Of a DNA stretch of 64,000 bases, positions 17,361 through 25,012 are shown in pieces. Within the stretch, counting starts at the first letter, position 1. Every line of letters starts with the position of its first letter. Source of the stretch: Streptomyces cyanogenus (GTDB lineage: Bacteria > Actinomycetota > Actinomycetes > Streptomycetales > Streptomycetaceae); the NCBI RefSeq assembly GCF_017526105.1, contig NZ_CP071839.1, positions 3,524,501 through 3,588,500 of the forward strand. The letters are read 5' to 3'. The translations under genes were made by a program, and so were the position numbers. The notes below the pieces were generated by a model that did no database searches, was not told where the DNA came from, and saw nothing but the letters and a program-made list of their open reading frames with translations.

Positions 17361-17573
17361 CCACCCACCCGCGGCGGGGCCCGGGGCACAGCCCCGCGGC
17401 GGTTAATTCCGGCCCCACCCGAGCCACCACCCCACCCACCCGCGGCCGCCCGCGGCGGGGCCCGGGGCACAGCCCCGTGGCGGTTACCTCCCGCCCCACC
17501 CGAGCCACCTCACCCACCCGCGGCCGCCCGCGGCGGGGTCCGGGGCGGAGCCCCGTGGCGGGTCCTCTCCGCC
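17361..17573. repeat. Three tandem GC-rich intergenic repeats
   Basis: Three copies of a unit of about 75-90 bases lie within the 627-base gene-free gap 16996-17622. Each contains GCGGCGGGGCCCGGGGCACA or a close variant, then GCCCCGTGGCGG and a CCCCACCCGAGCCACC tail; the third copy has TCCGGGGCGGAG instead. Each can fold (GGGGC...GCCCC). They resemble dispersed Streptomyces intergenic repeats. The rest of the gap, 16996-17360, holds no convincing gene; short frames there lack ribosome sites and family similarity. Confidence 0.75.
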
Positions 17574-17622
17574 TACCGAGACGGGTGGGCGGGTGGGCAG
17601 GAACCGCCGAACCAGCGGAGCC

Positions 17623-19431
17623 TCACCGCATGCGAGTCGCCCACTCCTGCACCTTGGCGATGCGCTGCCGCAACTGCCCCGCCGTGGCCTCCGCACTGGG
17701 CGGCCCCCCGCACACCCGCCGCAGCTCGGTGTGGATCACCCCGTGCGGCTTGCCGCTCTGGTGGACGTACGCGCTGACCAGCGTGTTGAGCCGCTTCCGC
17801 AGCTCCATCATCTCCTTGTGGCTGACCACCGGCCGCCGCTCGGCCGGCAGCTCCAGCAGGTCCGCCTCGCTGTCCGGCTTCTTCCGGCTGTGCGCGATCT
17901 GCCGGGCCTGCCGCTTCTGCAGCAGCAACTGCACCTGCTCCGGCTCCAGCAGCCCGGGGATGCCGAGGTAGTCCTGCTCCTCCTCGCTCCCGGGGTGCGC
18001 CTGCATGCCGAACTCGGCGCCGTCGTACAGCACCCGGTCGAACACGGCGTCGGACTCCAGCGCCTCGAACGGCAGCATGTCCTGCTCGCCGGTGTCCTCG
18101 TCCTGCTGCTTGTTCGCCTCCTCCATCTCCTTCTCGGATTCGGCGTACGGGTCCTCCTCGCCCTCCTCCTTCGGCTTGTCGAGGGCGTGGTCCCGCTCCT
18201 TCTCCATCTCGTTGGCGAAGGTCAGCAGGTCGGGCACGGTCGGCAGGAACACGGACGCGGTCTCGCCGCGCCGCCGGGACCGTACGAAACGCCCCACGGC
18301 CTGCGCGAAGAAGAGGGGGGTCGAGATGGTGGTGGCGTACACGCCGACCGCCAGCCGCGGTACGTCGACACCCTCCGACACCATGCGCACCGCGACCATC
18401 CACCGGTCGTCGCTCGCGCTGAACTCGTCGATCCTCTTCGAGGCGCCGACGTCGTCGGAGAGCACGAGCGTCGCCTTCGTACCGGTGATCTCCCGGATCA
18501 GCTTGGCGTACGCGCGCGCGGAATCCTGGTCGGAGGCGATGACGAGCGCCCCCGCGTCCGGGATGGCCTTGCGGACCTCGGTCAGCCGCTGGTCGGCGGC
18601 GCGCAGCACGCTCGGCATCCAGTCGCCGCGCGGGTCGAGGGCCGTACGCCAGGCCTGGCTGATCGCGTCCTTGGTCATCGGCTCGCCGAGCCGCGCGGCG
18701 ACCTCGTCACCGGCCTTGGTCCGCCAGCGCATGTTGCCGCTGTAGGAGAGGAAGATGACGGGCCGGACGACCCCGTCCGCGAGGGCGGACCCGTAGCCGT
18801 AGGTGTAGTCGGCGGCGGACCGCCGGATCCCGGCGTTGTCCTCCTCGTACGTCACGAAGGGGATGGGGTTGGTGTCGGACCGGAACGGCGTACCGGTCAG
18901 CGCGAGCCGCCGGGTGGCCGGTTCGAAGGCCTCCAGGCACGCCTCACCCCAGGACTTGGAGTCACCGGCGTGGTGGATCTCGTCCAGGATCACGAGGGTC
19001 TTGCGCTGCTCGACCCGGTTGCGGTGCAGCATCGGCCGCACACCCACACCGGCGTAGGTCACGGCGACCCCGTCGTACTCCCGGCCGAGCGGCCCCGCGC
19101 TGTACTCGGGGTCGAGCTTGATCCCGATCCGGGCGGCCGCCTCCGCCCACTGCTTCTTCAGGTGCTCGGTGGGCGCGACCACGGTGACCTGCTGCACGAC
19201 GTGGTGGTGCAGCAGCCAGGAGGCCAGCGTCAGGGCGAAGGTCGTCTTGCCGGCGCCGGGCGTGGCGACGGCGAGGAAGTCACGTGGCTGCTCCTGGATG
19301 TACTGCTCCATCGCGCCCTGCTGCCAGGCACGCAGCTTGCTGGCGGTCCCCCACGGGGCCCGGCCCGGGAAGGCGGGCGAGAGGTGATGCGAGTGAGCGG
19401 CGGAAGCTGCGGAAGCGGCGGTGGTAGTCAC
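17623..19431 (-). CDS. SF2 DEAD/DEAH-like helicase
   Basis: A 602-residue superfamily-2 helicase. Walker A is ATPGAGKTT, motif II is DEIHH, motif III region TGTPFRSD, and motif VI QAVGRFVRSRRRG. A long acidic stretch (KPKEEGEEDPYAESEKEMEE) follows the helicase core, and the C-terminal 150 residues look helical with no known domain. The GTG at 19431 has GGAG upstream. This type of RecG/UvsW-like or type III restriction-like helicase is conserved in Streptomyces as a single gene; its in vivo substrate is unknown. The 3' side abuts the GC-rich tandem repeats. No methyltransferase or nuclease is adjacent, so a restriction system is not supported. Confidence 0.88.
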   Translation of the reverse strand: MTTTAASAASAAHSHHLSPAFPGRAPWGTASKLRAWQQGAMEQYIQEQPRDFLAVATPGAGKTTFALTLASWLLHHHVVQQVTVVAPTEHLKKQWAEAAARIGIKLDPEYSAGPLGREYDGVAVTYAGVGVRPMLHRNRVEQRKTLVILDEIHHAGDSKSWGEACLEAFEPATRRLALTGTPFRSDTNPIPFVTYEEDNAGIRRSAADYTYGYGSALADGVVRPVIFLSYSGNMRWRTKAGDEVAARLGEPMTKDAISQAWRTALDPRGDWMPSVLRAADQRLTEVRKAIPDAGALVIASDQDSARAYAKLIREITGTKATLVLSDDVGASKRIDEFSASDDRWMVAVRMVSEGVDVPRLAVGVYATTISTPLFFAQAVGRFVRSRRRGETASVFLPTVPDLLTFANEMEKERDHALDKPKEEGEEDPYAESEKEMEEANKQQDEDTGEQDMLPFEALESDAVFDRVLYDGAEFGMQAHPGSEEEQDYLGIPGLLEPEQVQLLLQKRQARQIAHSRKKPDSEADLLELPAERRPVVSHKEMMELRKRLNTLVSAYVHQSGKPHGVIHTELRRVCGGPPSAEATAGQLRQRIAKVQEWATRMR

Positions 19432-19582
19432 GGTCTCCGTGCATTGGGTCGGCGGCTACGTATGACAACCGGGCCACCCTACCGGCGCCGCCGTGCCGTC
19501 AACGCGCGAACAAGGCCGGGTCGCCCGCGGGTGGGAGCCACGTCACAGCAGCAGCAAGCGCCCCGCCGTCCCCGGCCGTCAC

Positions 19583-21031
19583 TCAGCGCGCAGGCGTGCG
19601 TTCCCGCAGCCGCCGTGTCACCCAGGCCCCCACCAGGGCGACCCCGGCCATCGGCAGGAAGACGACGACGAAGGCGGCGGGATGCCCGCTGCCGGCCGCC
19701 GTGGCCGTGGGGGCCGCCGTGCTGCCGCCGCCCAGGGCCGCGAAGGCCGCGCCGGTCGCCGCCAGCAGGACGACGTTGGCGAGGGCGTCGGAGATCTGGA
19801 GCGCGGCGGAGTTCGCGCCGGCCTCCTCCGGGGCGGACAGCTGGAGCAGCAGCACGCTGGTGGAGGAGATCACCAGCCCCATGCCGAAGCAGCCGACTCC
19901 CCAGGCGACCGCCACGGTCCACACCGGCACGGAGTGCACGAGCACACTCGGCGCGGTGACGATCGCGGCGGCGACCAGCACCATCCCCAGGGTCATCAGC
20001 CGCTCCCGGTACGGCGTCACGCGCGCCCGGGACTGCACGAACGACCCCAGCGCCCAGGCCCCGCCGCCGGCCGCCAGCGAGAAACCGGCGAGGGTCGGCG
20101 ACAGCCCGCGCTGGGTCACCAGCATCAGCGGCACGAAGGACTCGGCGGCGACGAAGGAACCGGCGGCCAGGCCGCGCAGCAGCACCACGGAGGGCAGGCC
20201 GCGGGCGGCCCGGTAGGTGCCGCGGGGCAGCAGTCCGAGGACGGCGGGCACCAGGAAGGCGGCACCGGCCAGCCCCGGGACCAGGGAGAGCGGGCGCAGG
20301 TCCTGGGCGGCGTACTGGAGGAGCCCGGCACCGAGCGAGATGCCGAGCGCGAGCCGGATCCGCCGCCGGTCGAAGGAGCCGGCGCCGGCCTCCTCGTCCA
20401 CCGGGCCCGACGCCCTGCTCCGTATCCGGGGCAGGGCGAGGGCGAGCGGGAACACGACGAGGACCGGGATGCCGAGGAACACCCAGCGCCAGCCGAGGTG
20501 TTCGGTGACGGCACCGGCGGCGAGCGGGCCGACGATGGACGGTACGACCCAGCCGGCCGCGAAGGACGCCATGATCGCGGGGCGCAGCCGCTCGGGGTAG
20601 GCGCGGCCGACGACGACGTACAACGCCACGATGACCAGTCCGCCGCCCAGCCCCTGCACGGCCCGCCCGAGGATGAACACCCACATGACCTGCGCGGTCC
20701 CGGCGACGACGAGGCCCGCCGCGAAGGCGCCGATACCCGTGGTGAGCGCGCCCAGTGGGCCCCGCCGGTCGGACCACTGCCCGGCGAGCACCATCCCGAA
20801 CAGGCTGGTCGTGAAGTACCCGGAGAAGGCGAACGCGTACAGCGCCAGGCCGTCCAGCTCCCGCGCGGCCACCGGCATCGCCGTCCCCACGGCGGTCGCC
20901 TCGAAGGCGATGAGGACCACGACGGACACGATGCCGACACTCAGCGCCCGGTACGCCCTGCTCAGCACCCCCTCGCTCTTCTCGGCGAGTGGATCAAGGA
21001 CACCGGGCTCACGGGACTCGAGGGCACTCAT
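19583..21031 (-). CDS. MFS transporter, DHA2/EmrB-like
   Basis: A 482-residue major facilitator protein with about 12-14 membrane helices. The conserved first-loop motif appears as GMVLAGQWSDRRGPLG, and a motif-C-like GWVVPSIVGPLAAGAVTEHLGWRWVF supports an antiporter of the drug-exporter type. The start is the ATG at 21031 (MSALESREPG); the open frame upstream to 21208 is unlikely to be translated because it runs up to tRNA-Cys. It faces away from the tRNA gene. The substrate is unknown; drug or metabolite efflux is inferred from family only. Confidence 0.87.
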   Translation of the reverse strand: MSALESREPGVLDPLAEKSEGVLSRAYRALSVGIVSVVVLIAFEATAVGTAMPVAARELDGLALYAFAFSGYFTTSLFGMVLAGQWSDRRGPLGALTTGIGAFAAGLVVAGTAQVMWVFILGRAVQGLGGGLVIVALYVVVGRAYPERLRPAIMASFAAGWVVPSIVGPLAAGAVTEHLGWRWVFLGIPVLVVFPLALALPRIRSRASGPVDEEAGAGSFDRRRIRLALGISLGAGLLQYAAQDLRPLSLVPGLAGAAFLVPAVLGLLPRGTYRAARGLPSVVLLRGLAAGSFVAAESFVPLMLVTQRGLSPTLAGFSLAAGGGAWALGSFVQSRARVTPYRERLMTLGMVLVAAAIVTAPSVLVHSVPVWTVAVAWGVGCFGMGLVISSTSVLLLQLSAPEEAGANSAALQISDALANVVLLAATGAAFAALGGGSTAAPTATAAGSGHPAAFVVVFLPMAGVALVGAWVTRRLRERTPAR

Positions 21032-21208
21032 GCCCGCCAGAGTAAGTCCCGTTCTCCCATTTGACCCCTGTCGGAAGTCCGACCCCGGAGTACGCCCTTG
21101 GTCGTACACACGCCCCGCTTCATGAACGGCGTATGGCAGTCCCGTTGCAGCACCCCCGCTCCCCTTGAGCCCCTCGCGGCCCGCCCCGTACGTTCTTCTC
21201 ACGAACAC

Positions 21209-21280
21209 GGCCGTGTGCCCGAGTGGTTCAGGGACTCGCCTGCAAAGCGAGTTACGTGGGTTCGAATCCCGCCACGGCCT
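21209..21280 (+). tRNA. tRNA-Cys (GCA anticodon)
   Basis: A complete cloverleaf: acceptor GGCCGTG (21209-21215) pairs with CACGGCC (21273-21279) and discriminator T; anticodon stem CTCGC/GCGAG encloses CTGCAAA, giving anticodon GCA; the T arm is GTGGG-TTCGAAT-CCCGC. CCA is not encoded. The 3' 35 bases are duplicated downstream of the LysE gene. Confidence 0.95.
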
Positions 21281-21282
21281 CT
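21248..21282. repeat. Direct repeat, copy 1, in the 3' half of tRNA-Cys (attL-like)
   Basis: This 35-base segment, starting CGAGTTACGTGGG and ending CGGCCTCT, covers the anticodon-stem edge, variable loop, T arm and acceptor end. It is identical to 22181-22215. An exact duplicate of a tRNA 3' end a short distance away is the normal footprint of a site-specific integration. Confidence 0.85.
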
Positions 21283-21303
21283 ACCCGCCCGTCCAGGCGA
21301 AGA

Positions 21304-21341
21304 AAACGGCGGCACCCCATGCGGGGGGTGCCGCCGTTTTG
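21304..21341. terminator. Terminator after tRNA-Cys
   Basis: AAAACGGCGGCACCCC pairs with GGGGGTGCCGCCGTTTT across a short ATGCG loop, ending in a T run. This is a strong intrinsic terminator 24 bases past the tRNA. A diverged copy occurs at 22237-22270. Confidence 0.85.
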
Positions 21342-21532
21342 GTCGTCCGGCTCAGTTCCCGTCTCAGTTGCCCCGGGGACGAGCAGCCCGGTTCGGCCGT
21401 CTCGTCTGACGCGCCGGCCGCGAACGGCGGTCTGTGGACAGCGTCTCCCAGCAGTCCCAGTAGGGTTGTTGCAGTGGGCGCATCCCCATTCCGGGGTACC
21501 AGGCACCCGGCGAACTACCAGGAGGTCGACCG

Positions 21533-22177
21533 GTGATCACTCTGTCCGCAGTGGGAGGAGTGGCTCTGGTCGAACTGGGCATGGCCCTGACTCCGGGACC
21601 GAACATGATCCACCTCGCATCCCGCGCAATCACCCAAGGTCGCAGGGCGGGTCTGGTCAGCCTCAGTGGGACCGCCGTGGGCTTCCTGTGCTACCTGCTG
21701 GCCGCGGCGGCGGGCCTTTCCGCGCTGTTCACTGCCGTGCCGGTGGCCTACACAGTGGTCAAGCTTGCCGGGGCCGTCTACCTGGCCTACCTAGCCTGGG
21801 GCATGCTCAGGCCCGGCGGCCGTTCGCCCTTCGCCCCGGCCCAGGACCTGCCCCCGGTCTCCGACGCCCGACTGTTCTCGATGGGGCTGCTGACCAACCT
21901 GCTCAACCCCAAGATCGCTCTGCTGTACGCCGCCCTGCTTCCGCAGTTCCTGAACCCTCAGGCGGGTCCGGCCTGGAAGCAACTGCTCCAGCTCGGCGGT
22001 GTACAGATCATTGTGGGGATCACCGTGAACGCTGTGATCATGTTGGGCGCAGCACGGGTGTCCGGGTTTCTGGCCGCCCGGCCCCGCGTCATGACCGCCC
22101 AGCGGTTCACGGCAGGCGGCCTGCTCGGTATCTTCGCTCTGCGCACCGCACTGTCCCGCACCCCCGTCTCCACCTGA
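21533..22177 (+). CDS. LysE/RhtB-family amino acid exporter
   Basis: A 214-residue membrane protein of the LysE/RhtB superfamily with about six hydrophobic helices. The N-terminal LTPGPNMIHLASRAITQGRRAGLVSLSGTAVGFL is the family signature, and LLNPKIALLYAALLPQF is the conserved second-half motif. The GTG at 21533 has a near-perfect AGGAGG seven bases upstream. Such proteins export amino acids or related metabolites. It is the only gene between two exact copies of the tRNA-Cys 3' end, so it was probably acquired with an integrative element. Its stop lies four bases from the second repeat. Confidence 0.9.
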   Translation: MITLSAVGGVALVELGMALTPGPNMIHLASRAITQGRRAGLVSLSGTAVGFLCYLLAAAAGLSALFTAVPVAYTVVKLAGAVYLAYLAWGMLRPGGRSPFAPAQDLPPVSDARLFSMGLLTNLLNPKIALLYAALLPQFLNPQAGPAWKQLLQLGGVQIIVGITVNAVIMLGAARVSGFLAARPRVMTAQRFTAGGLLGIFALRTALSRTPVST

Positions 22178-22180
22178 GCC

Positions 22181-22215
22181 CGAGTTACGTGGGTTCGAAT
22201 CCCGCCACGGCCTCT
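22181..22215. repeat. Direct repeat, copy 2, tRNA-Cys 3' fragment (attR-like)
   Basis: Exact copy of 21248-21282, without the 5' half of a tRNA. The similarity continues loosely beyond the core into a second terminator hairpin. It is not a functional tRNA. Confidence 0.85.
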
Positions 22216-22236
22216 GAGGCCTGAGCCAGCGAAACC

Positions 22237-22270
22237 AAAGGGCGGCACCCCGTGCGGGATGCCGCCCTTT
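22237..22270. terminator. Hairpin terminator after the tRNA fragment
   Basis: AAAGGGCGGCA-CCCCG pairs with CGGGATGCCGCCCTTT. It is a diverged relative of the terminator behind the intact tRNA-Cys, in the same position relative to the repeated tRNA end. It may serve both lysE and the convergent DUF397 gene. Confidence 0.75.
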
Positions 22271-22282
22271 CCTTCTGGCGCC

Positions 22283-22492
22283 TCAGCTCCTGGACGCGTA
22301 CGACACGAAGTCCGCCCAGGTGTCCGACGCAACCGCGAGCTGCGGGCCGCCGAGGGACTTCGAGTCACGGACGTGCACTTTGCGGAGAGTGACGGCCACC
22401 TCGACGCAGGACTCGCCGTTGGTGCCGCCGCTGTAGCTGCTCTTGAACCACGCCAGTTCGCAGGAGTGCCCGGCGGAGGCCTCGCGCATCAT
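22283..22492 (-). CDS. DUF397 protein
   Basis: A 69-residue protein with the DUF397 pattern: LAWFKSSYSGGTNGESCVEVAV, then VHVRDSKSLGGPQLAV and W.FV near the end. DUF397 proteins are small partners of XRE-type regulators in Streptomyces, as in the WhiJ and AbaA-like systems, and are thought to modulate the DNA-binding partner. Its ATG at 22492 overlaps the TGA of the regulator gene by four bases (ATGA), so the two are translationally coupled. Several paralogous pairs normally exist per genome. Confidence 0.88.
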   Translation of the reverse strand: MMREASAGHSCELAWFKSSYSGGTNGESCVEVAVTLRKVHVRDSKSLGGPQLAVASDTWADFVSYASRS

Positions 22493-23364
22493 GTCTCTCC
22501 CAGCAGTTTCTGGATGAAGGCAAGCGACTCCCGCGGCGGGAGGGCCTGCGCCCGGATGGTGCCGTACTGCAACTCCAGGATGCGGAGCTGCTTCGGATCG
22601 GAGACGGGCCGGCCGTTGAACAGGCCGTCGGAGCGGCCCACGGCCTTGCCGTCGGAGAACTTCAGTAACTCGATCCTGCCGTCCAGCCCAGGATGGGCGT
22701 CGGCGTTCGTCGGCATGACCTGGAGCGAGACGTTGTTCAACTGCCCCACCTCCAGTAGATGTTCGAGCTGCCGACGCCACACCATTGTGCCCCCGACCTG
22801 GCGGTGCAGCGGCGCCTCTTCCAGCACGAAGTGGATCGACGGGGCCGGAGCGCGTTCGAAGACCGACCGCCGGGCCAGCCGAGCAGCCACCATGCGTTCC
22901 ACGTCGTCCGGCGAGTACGGCGGCTGCGCCGCCCCGATCACGGCTCGCGCGTGCTCCGCCGTCTGCAGGAGCCCGGCGATGATGTTGCACTCGTAGACGC
23001 CGATCTCCACCGCCTTGGCCTCCATCTCCGCCAAGGCCCGGACCTTCTTCGGGTAGCGGACCTTCTCCACGTCCTCCTTCATCGCCGAGAGCAGGCCGCC
23101 GGCCCCCAGGACGTCATCGGCCTTGTCCAGATACTCGGGCCTGGGAATCCGCTGCCCCCTCTCGATCTTGTAGACCATGTCCTCGCCGTAGCCGACGGCC
23201 TTGGCGAAGTCACCGGCCCTCATCCCCACCGCTTCCCGGCGCAGTTTCAACTGCCGTCCCACCGTGGCGATGACGGCGACGCCCCACTCGTCGTCCGGGT
23301 CCACCTCCCAGCCGCGCTCGCTCACCTCGTCCTTGAGCGGCTCCGCGTCCACGCCGACCGTCAT
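22489..23364 (-). CDS. XRE-family regulator with DUF5753 domain, containing a TTA codon
   Basis: A 291-residue DNA-binding protein. The helix-turn-helix is at about residues 32-85 (VGRQLKLRREAVGMRAGDFAKAVGYGEDMVYKIERGQRIP), and the rest is the DUF5753 effector-like domain typical of WhiJ-type developmental regulators (YECNIIAGLLQTAEHARAVI, LEEAPLHRQVGG). The ATG at 23364 has GGAGGGG upstream; a longer start at 23409 lacks one. Codon 233 (22668-22666) is TTA, in RIELLKF, so full translation should depend on bldA tRNA and be delayed to late growth. It forms a coupled pair with the DUF397 gene and sits beside the tRNA-Cys integration scar. Confidence 0.9.
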   Translation of the reverse strand: MTVGVDAEPLKDEVSERGWEVDPDDEWGVAVIATVGRQLKLRREAVGMRAGDFAKAVGYGEDMVYKIERGQRIPRPEYLDKADDVLGAGGLLSAMKEDVEKVRYPKKVRALAEMEAKAVEIGVYECNIIAGLLQTAEHARAVIGAAQPPYSPDDVERMVAARLARRSVFERAPAPSIHFVLEEAPLHRQVGGTMVWRRQLEHLLEVGQLNNVSLQVMPTNADAHPGLDGRIELLKFSDGKAVGRSDGLFNGRPVSDPKQLRILELQYGTIRAQALPPRESLAFIQKLLGET

Positions 23365-23470
23365 TCGCGCCCCTCCGTCACCGTGCGTGCCGACTCCATC
23401 ACCTCTCACGGTAGGGCGGAGCGGCCACGCTGAGTGACCAGAAGGCGGAAATGCACCGGGACGGGGCGCC

Positions 23471-24628
23471 TCAGAAGACCCCGCCCGCCTCGTCCTGGAA
23501 GAGTTCCGTCCAGTAGTGCCAGGTGGTGTCGGGGAGGGCGCCCGTGGGGTCCAGGGTGTTCAGGGTGTGGATCATGGCGGCGACCAGGTGGTCGTAGGCG
23601 TGGGTCGCCAGTTCGTGGCCCAGGTGGGTGTCGATCGTGCGCTCGTGGTGGATGAGCCAGAGCGTGAAGGCCAGGGTGGAGACGTCGGTGTTGAGGGGGT
23701 AGAGGGCCGCCTCGGGCTCGTTGAAGGTGAGGACCGCGCCCGTTCGGCCGTCGACCACCAGGCTGGTCTCCTCCAGCAGGCGGCCCAGGCGGATCAGGTG
23801 GTCGCAGTGGGCCGGGAGTTCGGAGAGGGGGTAGTCGGGGCGCTCCTCGGCGAAGTATTCGCGGAGCGTCGGCAGCGGGACGTCCGTGTCGGCGTGGAAG
23901 AAGACCGCCTCCTCCGGCAGCCCCGTCTCGCGCAGGAAGCGGCGGGTCGGCTCGTGGGTGAGCGTCGCCGGGAAGTCGACCTCCTCGAAGCGGGCCACCC
24001 GGCCCTGGCCGAACTCCTGGTCCAGGATGCGCGCGGGGACGTCGAGGGTGAGGCCCGAGGCCGTACCGGGGCCGGCGACGAGGGAGAGCGGACGGATCAG
24101 GGCCGCCGCCTTCCAGTACGGCGGGACCTCGCCGCCCGTTCCCTCCTCGAAGAGGGTGAGGAGGCGGCGGGAGGCCTCGGTCGCCGTCCTGGGGCCGTAC
24201 TGGCCCGCCAGCGAGGCGAACCGGCCGCGCAGGCCCGCCAGTTCCTCGGTGACCGCGGCGAAACGCAGCAGCGTGGCCAGGGAGGGCGCGAAGGGGCGGA
24301 CGTCGGACGGGTCGAAGAGGTGGGCGGTGGTCAGCTCGCCCGTGGCACCGTCGAGCAGGATCGACTCGGGCTCCATGCCCGCCGGGGTGAGGAGTTCGCC
24401 TATCACCAGGCGGCCGCGCAGCTCCTCGGCCAGGCCGAAGGAACTCTCGGCGGCGTCGGCGACCGTGCGCAGGCCGTGGGTGCGCAGCGGGGAGAAGGTG
24501 AGCAGGTCGGTCTCGGCGGGCAGGCCGGTGCCCGTGAGCAGGCCGCGCGTCGGCGTGTGCGTGACGAGCCGGTCCAACTCCGCCTCGGTCAGCGTGATCA
24601 CCGGTGCTCCGGCGTCGGTCGTGCTCAT
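23471..24628 (-). CDS. Double SUKH-4-type protein
   Basis: A 385-residue protein made of two similar halves. Each has a TR.LL/FL..TGLP start (TRGLLTGTGLPAETDLLTFSPL; TRRFLRETGLPEEAVFFHADTDVPLPTLREYF), a region like LVIGELLTPAGMEPESILLDGATGELTTAHLFDPSD or its second version CDHLIRLGRLLEETSLVVDGRTGAVLTF, and a terminal helix such as LATLLRFAAV or STLAFTLWLI. SUKH-4 domains occur in immunity proteins against nuclease or deaminase toxins, but also as stand-alone Streptomyces proteins. No toxin gene is adjacent. The ATG at 24628 has GGGGGAG upstream. Immunity function is inferred from the family only. Confidence 0.72.
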   Translation of the reverse strand: MSTTDAGAPVITLTEAELDRLVTHTPTRGLLTGTGLPAETDLLTFSPLRTHGLRTVADAAESSFGLAEELRGRLVIGELLTPAGMEPESILLDGATGELTTAHLFDPSDVRPFAPSLATLLRFAAVTEELAGLRGRFASLAGQYGPRTATEASRRLLTLFEEGTGGEVPPYWKAAALIRPLSLVAGPGTASGLTLDVPARILDQEFGQGRVARFEEVDFPATLTHEPTRRFLRETGLPEEAVFFHADTDVPLPTLREYFAEERPDYPLSELPAHCDHLIRLGRLLEETSLVVDGRTGAVLTFNEPEAALYPLNTDVSTLAFTLWLIHHERTIDTHLGHELATHAYDHLVAAMIHTLNTLDPTGALPDTTWHYWTELFQDEAGGVF

Positions 24629-24886
24629 CGCTCCCCCGCGATCTCCCCTGTGCGTGACAGGCCGGCGCACACCGTCGTACGCGGCCCCCGGGCAGGTGCC
24701 CCACCGCTCAGCACACTACGCCGCCCCACTGACAACGGCCCTCACCAGGGAAGACGTCAGGAAACCCGGGCTCGTTGCGCGTCCGCGGGGATCGTCTCGG
24801 CCGTCTCGTCCGGCGCCCAGCCGGACGCGTCCGGAACCATCGTCCGGCGGAACCCCTCACGCCGGTGACCAGGACGGCGCCGTTCC

Positions 24887-25012
24887 TCAGGTGAAGTGGA
24901 TCCCGCCCAGGACGCCGGCCGACGCCGCCGCGGACAGCAGGATCCACCGGGACAACCCGCCCACGCCGGGCGCGGGTTCGTCCCGCAGGTCCCCGGGCGG
25001 CGGTGTGCTCAC
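24887..25012 (-). CDS. Tiny membrane protein coupled to the xanthine dehydrogenase gene
   Basis: A 41-residue frame starting at a GTG at 25012 that overlaps the dehydrogenase TGA (GTGA). It reads a polar Pro-rich first half then SRWILLSAAASAGVLGGIHF, one predicted membrane helix. The coupling geometry equals that used between the other genes of the operon, which argues it is real. It is too short to place in a family. Downstream, 24629-24886 contains nothing I can support. Confidence 0.55.
   Translation of the reverse strand: MSTPPPGDLRDEPAPGVGGLSRWILLSAAASAGVLGGIHFT

Noticed and set aside
19432..19582. Restriction system around the SF2 helicase
   Set aside because: No methyltransferase or nuclease gene is adjacent and the helicase type is common in Streptomyces cores.
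21281..22180. Integrase or excisionase gene within the tRNA-Cys repeats
   Set aside because: Only the LysE frame is supported on either strand; other frames lack family features.
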